Of a DNA stretch of 64,000 nucleotides, positions 48,191 to 60,241 are shown in pieces. The stretch comes from Chinchilla lanigera (taxonomy: Eukaryota; Chordata; Mammalia; Rodentia; Chinchillidae). The notes under the pieces are model-generated. The model was not told the DNA's origin. It did no database searches and was given only the letters and a program-made list of their open reading frames with translations. The stretch covers positions 8,665,512-8,729,511 of the forward strand of contig NW_004955418.1 in the NCBI RefSeq assembly GCF_000276665.1, in the 5' to 3' direction. The first letter of the stretch is position 1. Each line of letters starts with the position of its first letter. The translations under genes were made by a program, and so were the position numbers.

Positions 48191-48600
48191 TGTTATAGCT
48201 AATCCTGGCTTATCAATTTGAGTGGATTAGGAGAAGCAGAGGTGAGTGGAGTGTTAGAGGACTCACTTCATAAAGGATTAATACATTTATTTATCGAGTT
48301 CTTAGCTGTATCCATTATTGGAATGAAGGCTCTAAAAGGAATTTGTGTTTTATAAGAGTATTACTTTTTGGACCATATCTGGTTCCTGGACTTTTCCATC
48401 TAGTTCTTCCTCTGCTCTCTGATTCCAAAGTTCCATGGACAGGCTTCCCTGTGCTGCAATTTTCAAGTCAATTTGGAGCCAGTTAACCAGGGACTGCAAC
48501 CTCTGAAATCATGAGCAAAAAACACCTTCTTTCTTTAAATTGTACGTGTGTCAACTATTTTGCCCCAGCAATGGGAAAGTGACCAAGATATCAGACAACT
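48191..48600 (+). mobile_element. ERVL-class LTR (plus strand)
   Basis: Begins TGTTATAGCTAATCCTGGC, then TTATCAATTTGAGTGGATTA, and ends with GGGACTGCAACCTCTGAAATC, TTGTACGTGTGTCAACTATT and GGGAAAGTGACCAAGATA. The layout is that of MT2/MaLR-type LTRs. The middle is diverged. Confidence 0.55.
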
Positions 48601-49197
48601 GTAGTATTGTAAGGAAAAATGAACTCTTATGCAGTTTGTATTTTGACCACATTAAAATACCACATAAAGCATGGACATTTCATAGGCTTTGTATTAAACA
48701 ATGAAATCAAGGGAAATGACAGAGAACACAGGGGAATTTAAAACATAATGGAGAGAACAAGGTAATTTTTTTCATGCTTTGTGTTTCCCAACTACATATA
48801 GAGCTACCATGCAAGGGAATAGTTATTTTACTTCCAAAATGGTATGTAATATAGCATGGAATCTGGACATTTTAGCAAGCAAGTGTGGATTGACTAAACA
48901 ACCTAGACACATTTTTTTTCTAAATTCCATCACAATGAGTTACTCATTTTATTAATAAAATCAAAGCTTGTTTTATATATATGATAGTCCTTATTTTATG
49001 TTTTTCTTTTTCCCCAAACTAAGCAATCTGGAAGTTAGCATCCTATTTATTAAACTATACAATTTTAAACTTAGCTTTTACTCTAAAATCTGCTCAGTCT
49101 GTTGGATAATCTATTGCTATAAATTATTTACATGTAACACAATAACATTTTAAATTAAAATGTTTAATGTTTAATTTAAATATTATTTAAAATTCAA

Positions 49198-49241
49198 GAA
49201 TTGGATTTTAGAAAAACTTTCCAGAATTGGATTTTAGAAAA
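49198..49241. repeat. Two tandem copies of a 26-base unit
   Basis: GAATTGGATTTTAGAAAA occurs at 49198-49215 and 49224-49241. Confidence 0.9.
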
Positions 49242-49429
49242 TTTTCCTAAAAAGTCCATTCATCTTCTCAAATTTCATGGTCTCAAGTGTTTATCCAAGG
49301 GGGCGAAGTCTGAACAGACTCCTTTTCTACCTCTCTTTCCCTGAAGAAGGCAGAAGCTGCCGAGAAGTCTATGCCGCTAGGCATCGGTGCTGGACCTCAG
49401 TCTCGCCTCCAGCTTCTTCTTTATTAATG

Positions 49430-50580
49430 ACTAAAAACTTTCAATTTTCATGCTCATTTGCTGATCCTTTATGTATATCTGATTTGGGGACATTTCCTCA
49501 AATATTTGCTCACTTCTCTTGTTGCTCTCATTGAGTTATAACACATATTTATATGTCTTGGATAGGTGTCATTTTTTGTATATCATTTGCACATGTTTTG
49601 TTGAGGACAACATTTTATTTTTCTAAAAATATATTTTGAAAATTATCATTTGAACTTTAATTAAGTCAAATTTAGCATTTTTTACCTTGTGATTTACATT
49701 TATTTTGTCTCTTTGTGGAAAAAAAAAAACTAACTCAAGACCACAAAGAATTTCTCTGTTCTCTCAGTTTTGTAAGTTTAGTGCCTACATTTGGGCTTGT
49801 GACCTCCTTTGTCAGCTTTTTATTTCAGTACTAAGTAAGGGTAGAAGTTTATAATTGCTGTTTATAGGTATATGAGTACATAATTACTCAACACAATTTA
49901 TTGCAAAGGCTATCTTATATCTATTAAATTACCTTTACACCCTTTGAAAAATCAATTGATCAAATATTTGTTTTTCTACTTTTTCATTCTTACTGTCACG
50001 ATGATCTGTTTATTATCATGCAACAATGAACTGTAGATTATTGTAGCTTTATGTTATGTCTTGAATCTGGAAATTTCTTTTTTTTTTGGTTTTTCTCCGG
50101 TACCAGGAACCGAACTCACGACCTTGCGCTTGCCGGGCAGGCGCTTTTGCTGCTGAGCTAAATCCCCAGCCCTGAATCTGGAAATTTCAAAGGTTTTTGT
50201 TTCCATAAAATCCATTGGATTTTCATAAATTTTAGAAACAGCTTGCTAATTTCATAGAAAATTAAATGCCCTGTTAGGATTTTGACTGAGATTGTGTTTT
50301 AAAACCGAATGAAATTTTGACATCTTAAGAATATGGAATCTTCTTGCTCAGTGTAATATTTCTTCCTATTTTTTATGTCTTTTATAACTTTTTAAAGCAA
50401 TACTTAACAGTATTCTGTGCATAGATCATACATTTTATTAAATTCAACTTTATATACTTTGTATTACTGCTATTCTTGCAAATCATACTTCTTAAAACTT
50501 TCAAACCTTTGCTTGTAGACATTGAAATATAGCTAATATTTTATTGACCATGAATTGTGTAAGTTTGCTAAATTCATTTA
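49430..50580 (-). mobile_element. Old L1 3' UTR/ORF2 end (minus strand), split by ID
   Basis: The plus strand follows antisense L1 in order: TTGTAGCTTTATGTTATGTC, then (after the ID) AGCTTGCTAATTTCATAGAA, GTTAGGATTTTGACTGAGAT, GACATCTTAAGAATATGGAAT, and the 'tttattaaattcaac' to 'ctgctattcttg' part. The ID insertion at 50078 is clean, so the L1 text continues across it. Confidence 0.65.
50062..50188 (-). mobile_element. ID SINE with 16-base target duplication
   Basis: Antisense ID at 50078-50172: T-run, CTCCGGTACCAGGAACCGAAC, ACCTTGCGCTTGCCGGGCAG, GAGCTAAATCCCCAGCCC. Target duplication TGAATCTGGAAATTTC is exact at 50062-50077 and 50173-50188, inside an old L1. The exact duplication points to a young insertion. 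Confidence 0.97.
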
Positions 50581-50739
50581 TAAATTGGAGCATTTTGAAA
50601 TATTTATGACTCTTCACATAGATGACCTTGGCATTAACAAATAAACAAAAACTTTATTTTGTCTATAAAATCTATATTATGCTTTATAATTTCTTATCAT
50701 TTTTATTATTCTTTTCTGCTATTTTGTACCTGTGGTCTT

Positions 50740-50895
50740 CATTTTTTTTATTTTTATTTTTTATTTTATCAGTACATGTTTTCAATTCATGCAGTTTACA
50801 GTCATCTTGTGGAATGACTACAGGTACATATTATAGCTTTTTTAAAAAGTCATCCTTTTCCCTTTCACTCTCCCTCCCTATAAGTTTTATATTAT
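50740..50895 (-). mobile_element. Possible L1 3' end (minus strand)
   Basis: T-rich start, then CAGTACATGTTTTCAATTC, ATGCAGTTTACAGTCATCTTG and CCCTTTCACTCTCCCTCCCT, similar in style to 28040-28170. Tentative. Confidence 0.35.
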
Positions 50896-51424
50896 AGGTT
50901 GAAGATAGATTTTAAATAAGATATTTTAGCATTACTCGAATTTTCCAATGTACTAATTCTTAAATAAATTTCACCACATCAGATTGATGTTTTAAAGAAA
51001 AATGTTCTAAAGAAAAAATGTGAAACAATAAAACTATAGCTATAACAAGAAATAGGAACACAGATATGGTTCTTAATTGTCTTTGTTTTCTAAACTTTGA
51101 CCAAAGAAAATTTATCTTATGGTCATAAGAAAGATAATATTCTTGTAAAGTAATTAGAACTAATATTTACATAGTCATATAAATTTGTTCATATTCAAAA
51201 TTTGTCATATTGGCTTGATAATGAATAACTTTAATGACAAATAATAATAAATTCAGCTGTGACTTTCCTTAGACACTTGGATCAAATTATGATCTTGGCT
51301 AGAAAATCTGCATTCATATACCTGCAACTTTTATATATTCTGAAAAATTACTGGTTGGTGAGGGAATGCTATAGACTCTATGCCAGACTCTTTTTGTGTA
51401 TTTTGTATGTATATATTTATATGT

Positions 51425-51572
51425 TGTTTTTTGAGATCACATCTTGCTATGTAGTTCAGGATGGACTTGATCTCCCTGTATAGCCTAGGACGGCCTTGAA
51501 CTTATGGAGATTCTCCTGCCTAGCCTCCCTAGTGCTAGTATTAGAGGTGTGTGCCAACTACACGTGGCCTAG
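51425..51572 (-). mobile_element. B1 SINE (minus strand), diverged
   Basis: TTTTTTGAGATCACATCTTGC, TATGTAGTTCAGGATGGAC, TAGGACGGCCTTGAAC, TTCTCCTGCCTAGCCTCCC and GAGGTGTGTGCCAACTA: antisense B1 with the internal duplication. Confidence 0.9.
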
Positions 51573-52163
51573 ATTCTTTCAAATACTTATCATGTGAAAT
51601 ATAAAATGTGAAATTCATGTTTTGTTATGTTTTATTCTTCCTAATTTTTGTATTCGGTGATGATCTGCAGCTTCACAAATTAATGATATTGTGATGGAAT
51701 TTAATTGATCACTTTTCTGTTAACTAATATATGTGATACGATGAGAAAAATGATACAAAGAAGAAGTGAGAGCTTCTGAATGGCAAAAAATGTAAGAATA
51801 ATATAACAGATATGATTGGGCAAACTTGAAGGGAAGCTTGCATAATGGTTTGCAAAACTATTGTGAAACAAAATAATTAAAATGAACAGAACACGGGGTA
51901 ATTAAAATGAACACAGGAAAGACAGATGATTTTTAGACCATCTATGCCAGTGTAAATTCTACTACTCTGTCTAGATGCACAGTAAATTCTATTTTGATCA
52001 AGTTTATAATGTTATTGTTAATTATTGTTTTTAATTAACAACAATTTATTGTTAATTAAATGCAATTTATACCAGCATTTCTACTACAATGTCACCTGTA
52101 AATTGTAGAAAGCTTTGATATTTGTAGAAAAGTAAAAGAACAAAACAGTATCTCAGAATCAAT

Positions 52164-52291
52164 AAAATTTGGAATGGTCAGGGGCTGGGGATTTAGCTCA
52201 GTGGCAAAAGCGCCTGCCTGGCATGCACAAGGTAGTGAGTTCGGTTCCCGGTACCGGAGAAAAACCAAAAAAAAAAAAATTTGGAATGGTC
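52164..52291 (+). mobile_element. ID SINE, well preserved, 16-base target duplication
   Basis: ID body at 52181-52260 on the plus strand. A box TAGCTCAGTGG at 52194-52204 and B box AGTTCGGTTCC at 52238-52248 are both intact, as for a pol III internal promoter. The 3' end is GGTACCGGAGAAAAACC plus A-tail. Target duplication AAAATTTGGAATGGTC at 52164-52179 and 52276-52291 is exact. This is the best reference copy of the local subfamily. Confidence 0.97.
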
Positions 52292-52884
52292 TACAATAAA
52301 TTCTCATGGAATATCATAATATCATGTAATATCATAGTATTGCTTAGTAAAGTAAGTGTTCTAAATTAACAAATTCAGATATTGGGAAATTTATTCATTT
52401 ATTTATTTTTTTTGAGACAAGGGAAGTCTCCAGATTTCTGACTGAATTGAGTAGCTGCGATTTTGTGCATACCTCAGCAGACCTTGTTAAAAGTTAGTTT
52501 TAGTGATACCTTATCAATAACCTCTGGAACTGTATTAATAAATGCTTGACTATAACATAGGTTCATGTTTTAAGCACCTGTTGAATAACTCTTTAATCAA
52601 CCCATAAGTATCTATTATAGACCTCCCATCATTTCACCCATGCATTCATACAGGTTACAAGAAAATTTGGACGAAGCTTCTCAAACATAACTAGTTCTAC
52701 TGTGCCCTTCATAAAGAGCAAAGTGTTGATGCTTCAGCTCCTGCTACTGTTGCATGTGATTCTGCTGAGTGTTTACCACTGTAATCATGTGAAAATGAGG
52801 TTATTACTGTTGGCCCTAATCCTGTCATCACTACTGTCTTTATAAAAAGGGGCAATTTCAGAAACACAGAGATGTGCGCTGTTC

Positions 52885-53240
52885 TGTTTTATATGTCGAT
52901 GTCCCCTCATAGCCTCATGAGCTCATGGGGGGTGGTGGTGGAGTGCGCTAGGAGGTGACAGGATTGTGGGGGCGTGATAGCTAAATGTGGTGTTGGGAGG
53001 TGACGTCTGGTCCAAGTGGGTTGTGGTGGAGCAGCCTGGAAGGTCTCTCTCCCATCCTTGATAGTTCTGCCTGCGGTTCTTGCCGAGCCAGGAGCAGCCC
53101 TCTTCTGCCGCGCCGCACTGTCATGCTGCTCTGCTTGGAGCCAGCCACGTAGATAGCTTACTGATAGCTCTACCGTCTGTAAGCCAAAATAAATCTTTGC
53201 CTCTTTCATTTGTGGATATTGTGGCCAAGTGATGAGAGAA
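52885..53240 (+). mobile_element. ERVL-MaLR LTR (plus strand)
   Basis: CGATGTCCCCTCATAGCC, GGAGGTGACAGGATTGTGGG, CTTGGAGCCAGCCACGTAG, CTGTAAGCCAAAATAAATCTT (AATAAA near 53191) and TTGTGGCCAAGTGATGAGAG follow sense MST/MaLR order. GC-richer than its surroundings, with several CpGs (CCGCGCCGC near 53109). The 137-codon minus frame is antisense to it and is not a gene. Confidence 0.75.
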
Positions 53241-53498
53241 GATATGCACCCAGAAAAAATACCGTGTGAAAATGAGGGCAGAAATTGGGGTGTTGTGTAA
53301 GGCAAGAACTTTCCAGGCAATCACCAGAAGCTAGGAAAAAGGTTTTGCTTCACATTTAAACAATACTTTTATCTTAGATATCTAACCCTTAGAATTGTGA
53401 GATAATGAAATTCTGGTACTTAATGTACTTAATTTTTAGTACTTTATTTTGGCATCCATAGCAAATTAGTATACCAACAAATATGAGATTTAAAACAC

Positions 53499-53542
53499 AC
53501 ACACATATACATACTATATATATATAAATATATATAAATAGT
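53499..53542. repeat. CA/TA simple repeat
   Basis: ACACACACATATACATAC followed by TATATATA. Confidence 0.85.
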
Positions 53543-53869
53543 CATCCATAGATGCTTCAACTAATTCCAGAATTTTTTTGTCCAAATAATAAAGTTAAAT
53601 ATATAATTAAAATCATTTTAAACATTCACTATATCTTAATATACAAAGTACTGCATTTACTATAAAACATTGCAACATGTAAAATTCAGTAATTTACTGA
53701 GAACACCAGTGTCAGCTGTGAACCCTAATCCATAATATTCATACATGTATTTTCATAAATATTATTTTCACAAAGTGATATAAAAGTCACTAGAAAAAAA
53801 AGAGAAATCAAATCATTAATCAGTGTAGTTAACAATGTGAAAAGAAGTATTTTGAAATTTAAGGAATGG

Positions 53870-54200
53870 AATTCGGGAAATGGTTTTCACAGCTGCCAAA
53901 CAGCGCAGTTTAGGGAAAAGTGGGAAAATAATATTTTTAAGTGTGAGGAAACTGCAGCTGCCTGGAGACAGGCGAGTGCAAAGGAACACAGCAGTGCCTA
54001 GGGGTTTGTTAAAAGTAATTATAGCTTTAAAATGTGAATTTCACATTTAATGTCAAATATTTTTCATCATGTAAAAACAATAATGCGATGAAAAATGTAA
54101 AAAAGGGCAACCTATGTTCTTATAAAGTTCTGCATCTTTTTAATTTGAAGAAAGGCTGCCCTTAATATGAGCATGAAGGCATTACACTTAAAATGCTGAA
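53870..54200. other. Candidate conserved non-coding stretch
   Basis: No repeat recognised. Contains CAGCTG E-boxes (near 53891 and 53955), TAATTATAG, and an inverted repeat AAATGTGAA-T-TTCACATTT at 54030-54048. Regulatory function is inference only. Confidence 0.25.
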
Positions 54201-54387
54201 ATAAACTGAAAATGTATAATCTGGCATCTACATTTAGTAAAGTATTTAAACAGTGGGGTAGATTAAAGATAAGTGGTAAAAAAAGGTAGTGCTATGCCTG
54301 GAAACATAAAAAATGTGTGAGTAGATTTTCATTTTATAAGGGAATAGTGTTGAGAAGGTAAATTGCTTAGCTATGTAAAAGCCCATC

Positions 54388-54600
54388 TAAAAGACTTATT
54401 TTTTTTTTTGTACCAGAGATTGAACCCAGGTCCTTCCCATTGTGCAATATCTCCAACCCTTTTTAATTTTTTTTGTGTGTGACTGGGTCTTCTCAGTTGA
54501 CTAAATCACCCAGGCTTGCCTCAAAACTGAAATTTTCTTACCTCAACCCTCCAGAGTGCTCAGTTTAGAGCCGTGCCACACCAACACTGGCTTAAAAGAT
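54388..54600 (-). mobile_element. B4-like composite SINE (ID + B1, minus strand)
   Basis: Antisense ID part (GTACCAGAGATTGAACCCAG, CAATATCTCCAACCC) at 54409-54460, T-rich linker, then an antisense B1-like part (GACTGGGTCTTCTCAGTTG, CACCCAGGCTTGCCTC, ACCTCAACCCTCCAGAGTGC). This is the order of rodent B4 (B1 followed by ID). TAAAAGA near 54388 and 54593 may be its target duplication. Confidence 0.7.
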
Positions 54601-55376
54601 AATTTTTAAAACTTCATATTTCCTTCAGTTTGCATGCTAAAATTACCTTCTCATTTAGAGCCAAGTAAAATCCAATTATCAATCATATGTCAATAATTAA
54701 GTTTTCTTATAAATCTCATCCAAACCTACAAGTTTCATGTGATTTGGAATTCTAACCACAAAATAGTTTTAAAAACTTTTCAGGATCTGATTTAAAGTGA
54801 AGTAAATTTATCCAAAAGATATGTGAACTTGGACTCAATTGATTCCAACTTAAAAATAGATTTTATGTTGTATTATGCAAAGCTAGCAAAAATCCTTCTT
54901 CAGAACTCTCCATTGTGTGTTATTTTGGGAAAGTCTGCATTAAGTTTAAAAATTGGAAGAAAGGGTAAAATGCAATAGATGTGACCTGTCATCTCCATCT
55001 CTATAAGAGATGCAAATGTATTTCTCTTAGGTCGGAGATCAGATGTCACCACTTACTGTATGGTTACAGAGTCTAGGCCTGAAAGAAGCAGAACATGATA
55101 ACTCATTAGACTACTGTTGCTATGAGCACAAAAATAAACTCTCTAGAGTGGTAGAGCACTGGACTTCTCAATTTCCAGTGCCATCTTAAAGAAGAATATA
55201 AAAAAGTTAAATGTGGGAATTTATTACTTTTAGAAATTAATGTTTTTCTAAACATAAATATTGGTAGATTTAGTGCCCATCCGTTGAAGAAAAAAAGGCT
55301 AGAATTGTCCTTTAAGACTCCCGCACTATCAAAAAAATCCAGTATTTTAAAGCAAATGGCGATGCTCTATATAAAA

Positions 55377-55556
55377 TGACTCTTTTTTTTTTTTTTTTTT
55401 TTTTTGGTCTTTCTGAGACAGGGTCTCACTATGCAGTTCAAGTAGGCCTTGAGCTCACTTTGTAGTTCAAGCTGGTCTCGAACTCGCAAAGATCCTCCTG
55501 CCTCAGCCTCCCGAGTGCTGGGATTACAGGCATGCGTCACTACGCCTGACTGACTC
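55377..55556 (-). mobile_element. B1 SINE (minus strand), well preserved
   Basis: A T-run of over 20 bases (55383-55405), TTTCTGAGACAGGGTCTCAC, TGTAGTTCAAGCTGGTCTCG, CTGCCTCAGCCTCCCGAGTG, CTGGGATTACAGGCATGCG. The two related blocks TTCAAGTAGGCCTTGAGCTC and TTCAAGCTGGTCTCGAACTC are the rodent B1 internal duplication. TGACTC at 55377 and 55551 is a possible short target duplication. Confidence 0.96.
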
Positions 55557-55797
55557 ATTCTTTTCATATAAGCACTTTCACTTTTTTTATTATAGCGCTC
55601 ATCTCTTAGCCACACCAAAACTAGAGAAGCACCCAGCGTTAAGAAGTGATCCTCGGTGCCATGCAGGGCACTTGGCCGACCGCTCGTGCTCAGAACAAGC
55701 AGGAATTAGTGAAACAACTTGTCTGATACACGGAACTCTGTGATTCCTCTCTTGATTCACAAGAGGATATAAAATGCAACGTTTTGGTTTTTAAAAA

Positions 55798-55879
55798 TTT
55801 TTTTTTGTGGTACTGGGAATCGAACTCATGATCTCACGCTTACAAGGCAAGCGCTGTGCTACTGAGCCAGATCCCCAGC
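55798..55879 (-). mobile_element. ID SINE (minus strand), short T-tail
   Basis: GTGGTACTGGGAATCGAACTC, then ACGCTTACAAGGCAAGCGC and CTACTGAGCCAGATCCCCAGC. Closer to the general ID type than the GGTACCGGAG copies. Confidence 0.9.
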
Positions 55880-55884
55880 AAAAT

Positions 55885-56440
55885 TGAAAATTTTGTATCC
55901 ATTTAACATCAATGTTACTCTGAATTTTATTCAGTTAACTTTTGATTATTTGCCTTTGAACACACTCACAAATCACCTTCTGATGATGCATACTATTTCA
56001 TATTCTATTTGTGAGACATTAAGTTTTGTTATACATTGCTGTCTGAACAGTGAAATATGCACCCTTGTTTTCAGGAAATTACATGATATTTAGAATTTGC
56101 TTTGGGGATTATATAGTATGCAGAAACAATTTGTTGCAAAATCTTGTATTCACACAAATACATGTTCATAGTTCTATGTATTGCTACCAAAATTAGCATA
56201 TACTAATTGTATGTATGTGTATATATATGTATGCCTCCTGAATCATAACATATAGTTAATAAAATCAAAAGAGAAAAACTCATTGGAAATCAGTCATTGT
56301 TACTTTCAATCACTTTTATATCTTTTAGTCTGTAGTCTTAAAATACAAAAAACTCCCTAGACTTACCTCCAATTATTGTAATAACAATCATACTAAGCCA
56401 TGCAAGTATGGATTATTGTGTAACAGACCATCAATTATAT
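55885..56440. other. No feature recognised
   Basis: AT-rich with a 69-codon chance frame. Confidence 0.4.
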
Positions 56441-56449
56441 GTAACAATT

Positions 56450-56700
56450 TATTCAATCCTTATAATAGCACATTATAGCAATAATAACTATTATTATATT
56501 TAAGGAAGAAGCTGAGGCATAAAGTAAGATAACATTCTCCTCTATTCAACCCTTGTATGTCCCTCTTGCACTCATTTATATATACATTTTTTGTTCAAAT
56601 AATGCTCTCAGTGTCTACTACATGCCAAGGTTTATGGTTAGGGCTAGCCATTCAAGATTGCACCATGAAGGTGTTCTTTCTGAGGTGTAAAGGAAATGAA
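56450..56700 (-). mobile_element. MIR/L2-like ancient repeat
   Basis: TTATTCAATCCTTATAATAGC, AACTATTATTATATTTAAGG and AAGCTGAGGCATAAAGTAAG match antisense MIR (aatcctcacaacaac, tactattattatccc, aactgaggcacagagagg). The following GTGTCTACTACATGCCAAGG and TCATGAAG-like blocks to 56700 may be a second, L2-like piece. Confidence 0.5.
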
Positions 56701-59095
56701 TGTTTTTGATAAAGGAAAAGAACACACTTGGTATTATACTCCAATAAGTAATGTTAAAAACTTTCTATGTAGGATTTAATATTCCATTCTTCACAAGTAT
56801 TATAAATAAATGTGTAGGAAATTCAGTAAGAACTGTTTAGATCAGATCACATTGACAACTTCTATTTGTATTTAATTTGTATTTTATGAATGCAGGAACT
56901 GATGGGTAAAAGTTAATAGTGGCTCTGTAATCAATCTATCTAAACTGAATCTCAAGTGCAGGATTCTGAGTGATTTTTCACCTATTTTACAGTGAGTAAT
57001 GATCCTGGGCTTATTATGGGTACTGTATGTAAGTTGCCTGTCAAAGTTTGGATTCTAATATGCATTAAAAAACTGTGTACCTGCTACTCTGCACAAGACA
57101 TTCTTCTGTATTTCCTTCCTGTGTTACATACAGCATTCTTTTTTAAGACTCTCAAAATTAAAAATATTGAGTTATTATCAATAATTCTGTCTCTCTTAGT
57201 TGTCCATTAAGCAGTCAGTCATCAAGTCTGACAACTCTATTTTCTAATTCTTTCTTAAATACAGCCTGTATTTTCACATGGAGTCTGATTTAATAGAGGC
57301 CCTTTCTAATTGGGCAATTTATTCAAACCAACCAATCAATAAGCATTTATTTTATGTGAACTAAAAGGCATGATTTCTAGGACTATGTAAAAAAAGAATA
57401 AATTCAAACTATCATTTCTGCTTAGTTGGGGTTTAAGATAAATTTGAGGAAAGCTGATATAAATGTTTAATAATATAAATAACATTTTAACAACTATACT
57501 TCAGTGATTTGCTATAATAGATTTCACAAGACATATGATTCATTGAAAATCAACCTATACAGTAATTAACAGGGGAGTTTGGAAAATCAGAGAGAATCAT
57601 TGATGAAAATAACGTGGAAAGGTTCACAAGTTAGTTGGTATTTAACTTCGTTACCTTTTAATAAGCTATTGAAAGTGATGATTCTATCAGTAATTGTAGA
57701 ACCAAGTAAATTAAAGTAGCATTGCTTGATCTAGCTAAATTTTAGTCCTTTTGGAAGTTAGTTTTCCTCATGCTAGTCAGTAAGAGATTCAGGTCTTCAG
57801 CCTCTCTCTTCCTTCTGCCTTATGATTCAGCCATGAGAGATATTCATGGCCTCAGCAGCCACCATGGCAAACACCCTTCAAAGCTCAGAGTGCTTGAGAG
57901 GAGAGAGCTGAGAGATGCCTTTGGGCTCTACTGATTTTCAAGGGTCAAATGTGGGAATCAGTGAAAATGATCTCATTCAAGACTTTTCCATTACTATCCA
58001 GGCATTGCTGGTCATTAATTCTTATATACTGATGCTCACTCAATATATTCCTAGGTTTGTGTTGATAGTACACAATAATTTGTGTAATGGCTGAACTGAC
58101 AAAGTATGTAAAAGAAGCAGCATTTTTTTGGTTTTAATTCAGTACCAAGTAGCATGATTTAGTCTTTAATTTGTAAGGAATTTTTACCACAAAATTTTAG
58201 TTTATTCATCTCTTTATTGTTTTCTCTAGATGACTCTACAGTAAACAAGAACTTATGTTTTAAAAATTTGCTTGATTTTCCTACATGTGTTGGTATTTGC
58301 TAGATATAGCTCTGTTTTGAATAATAACTGTACTGCGCTGGCTTCAACTGAGAGCTGTTTTCCATGTACTATAGGCATTTTGATTGATTTTTACAATTCA
58401 TGGGTTCTTTAAACTTGCCTGAACACAATTCTTTCTCTACACACATCAAAGAGCACACATTGTATTTCATTATCTCAATTGATCGTTTTAACTTCTAATC
58501 TTCATGGAAGGGCGCCAATCTCTTTCTTTTCCTGACTGTAAGTTTTAGTGTTGTTAGTTCAACTCTTGTGCTCATTTTCCCTCCCAAACCAAAATGCTTC
58601 ATTTTCTAAAGGTGATTTTTGACCCACAGCAAACATGTAAAGTCCATAATACTTTTGCAATATTTGTTGATTTAAATGCCCATGTTTGAAATCTGGTTTC
58701 AAATCTCCTAAATCATATATGCTTTAATAAGTAGAGACAAAGTAAAAATAAGTTTTTTTTTCAACAGTTGAAGGTATGGTGTTTTGCAGTAAAGATGAAT
58801 TTTATATGTTTTGCAAGAATTTCTGAGTTGTAGAAAAGTTGTAAAAATAATTCCTACAAGCCCATTCCAATAAGCACTTTATGAAGTAATATTTGTGTCA
58901 TTTTCTTGATATATATTTTTTTACCAGAACACTTTTACAGTATGCTGCTAAAATGATAGCATTTTCTCTTAAATAAGTCAAATTTTATCAAAATTGGATG
59001 TGTTTAATAGTCTTGGTAAAAACTTAGCAAAACTAAAATTTTAATATTTATATCATCCTACTACTAAATTACCTGCAGTTCTCTCTCTCAGAAAT
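56701..59095. other. No gene or clear repeat in 2.4 kb
   Basis: AT-rich; short frames only. Confidence 0.4.
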
Positions 59096-59097
59096 TT

Positions 59098-59160
59098 GTA
59101 CATATATGTGTGTGTACATGTTTGTACATATGTGGGTGCATATGTATACATATATATAGC
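59098..59160. repeat. TG/TA-rich simple repeat
   Basis: Imperfect alternating purine-pyrimidine stretch with GTACATA units. It explains the Cys/Ile-rich start of the overlapping frame. Confidence 0.85.
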
Positions 59161-59426
59161 CTCAATATTTCTATATTTTGTATTATGGGAGCAATCTTTA
59201 TCAGGATAGCAAATAGTTTGCATGTTTACTATTGCAATTTTAGTTTAGAAGACACACATATATCTAGATATTATTCTAAATACATTGTGCTTTTGGCTAG
59301 TTTAATATTAACACAATTCCTCTTCTGTGTTTTCCAGTATGAATTCACTGTTTAAAACTCTTCTCGTTTGCTTAACAAGAAGCACTAGATGAGTAGTGGT
59401 TTGATAGCTGGGCCTCTGCGCTACAG

Positions 59427-59550
59427 CCTGTTTCTTTTTTTTTTTGTTTTGTTTTTCTCCGGTACCGGGAATCGAACTCACGACCTTGCGCTTGCCAGGC
59501 AGGCGCTTTGCCTCTGAGCTAAATCCCCAGCCCCTGCACCCTGTTTCTTT
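59427..59550 (-). mobile_element. ID SINE with target-site duplication (minus strand)
   Basis: T-rich tail, TCTCCGGTACCGGGAATCG, ACGACCTTGCGCTTGCCAGG, TGAGCTAAATCCCCAGCCCC. Target duplication CCTGTTTCTTT at 59427-59437 and 59540-59550. Same GGTACC subfamily. Confidence 0.96.
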
Positions 59551-60241
59551 AACAGAAAAGGAATTCACACCATGACTACTTCACCGTGGCTCTCCCCTTT
59601 GCCTCTGTGTTGCTACCCTTCAGTTAGATCAGTAATTTTCATAAATTAAAAAGTGATCTGAAATTTGTTTTCTTTCTTACAAAGTGCATGTTTCAATGTA
59701 CCTAAATTTGAAAATTTTCTTCCTTTCTTTTCAAATCTCAGGATGTCATCATTGAAAGAATCTGAGTTCTTTCTTTTTCATGTACAAATAAAGTCATTCT
59801 TATCAGTTTGGTACTGCAAAGTGAAGATACTTGTCAGTGATCAAACAATTATCTTTTCTTCCTTCTTAAAATGACTTCAATTTTCTCCTTTCCTGGATAG
59901 CTAGCAGCACTCTCACATTAGGAAAGACTGCCTTGAATCTTTTAAGATTTCTTAAATCATCTGCAATAACAGGAAATACTATGCTAATAATTTTTTCCCA
60001 TATTTTACCTTATTTTCAGAAATTGTACAACTCAATTTTAAAAATAAGTTCAAATAACATAATGAGATCTTTATGTAGAATTTCACAGCTTTAATTTAGT
60101 AGCCATCAAGTTATAAACTTTTGTAATGTTATGGTTTTTTACATGAACTGTAACATTTTAAAAGCTCATAAGACTATTACTTTTACATACATTCGTTTGT
60201 TAAATTACTTTGTGCATTCATAAACTGATCTTTAGTATATG

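Noticed and set aside
51874..51913. Repeated TAATTAAAATGAACA 25 bases apart
   Set aside because: A two-copy micro-duplication without further structure.
52014..52070. TTAATTAACAA inverted repeats
   Set aside because: Short AT-only arms, expected by chance at this composition.
52907..53320. 137-codon minus frame
   Set aside because: It is antisense to a MaLR LTR and owes its length to the GC-rich LTR; no start context or domain.
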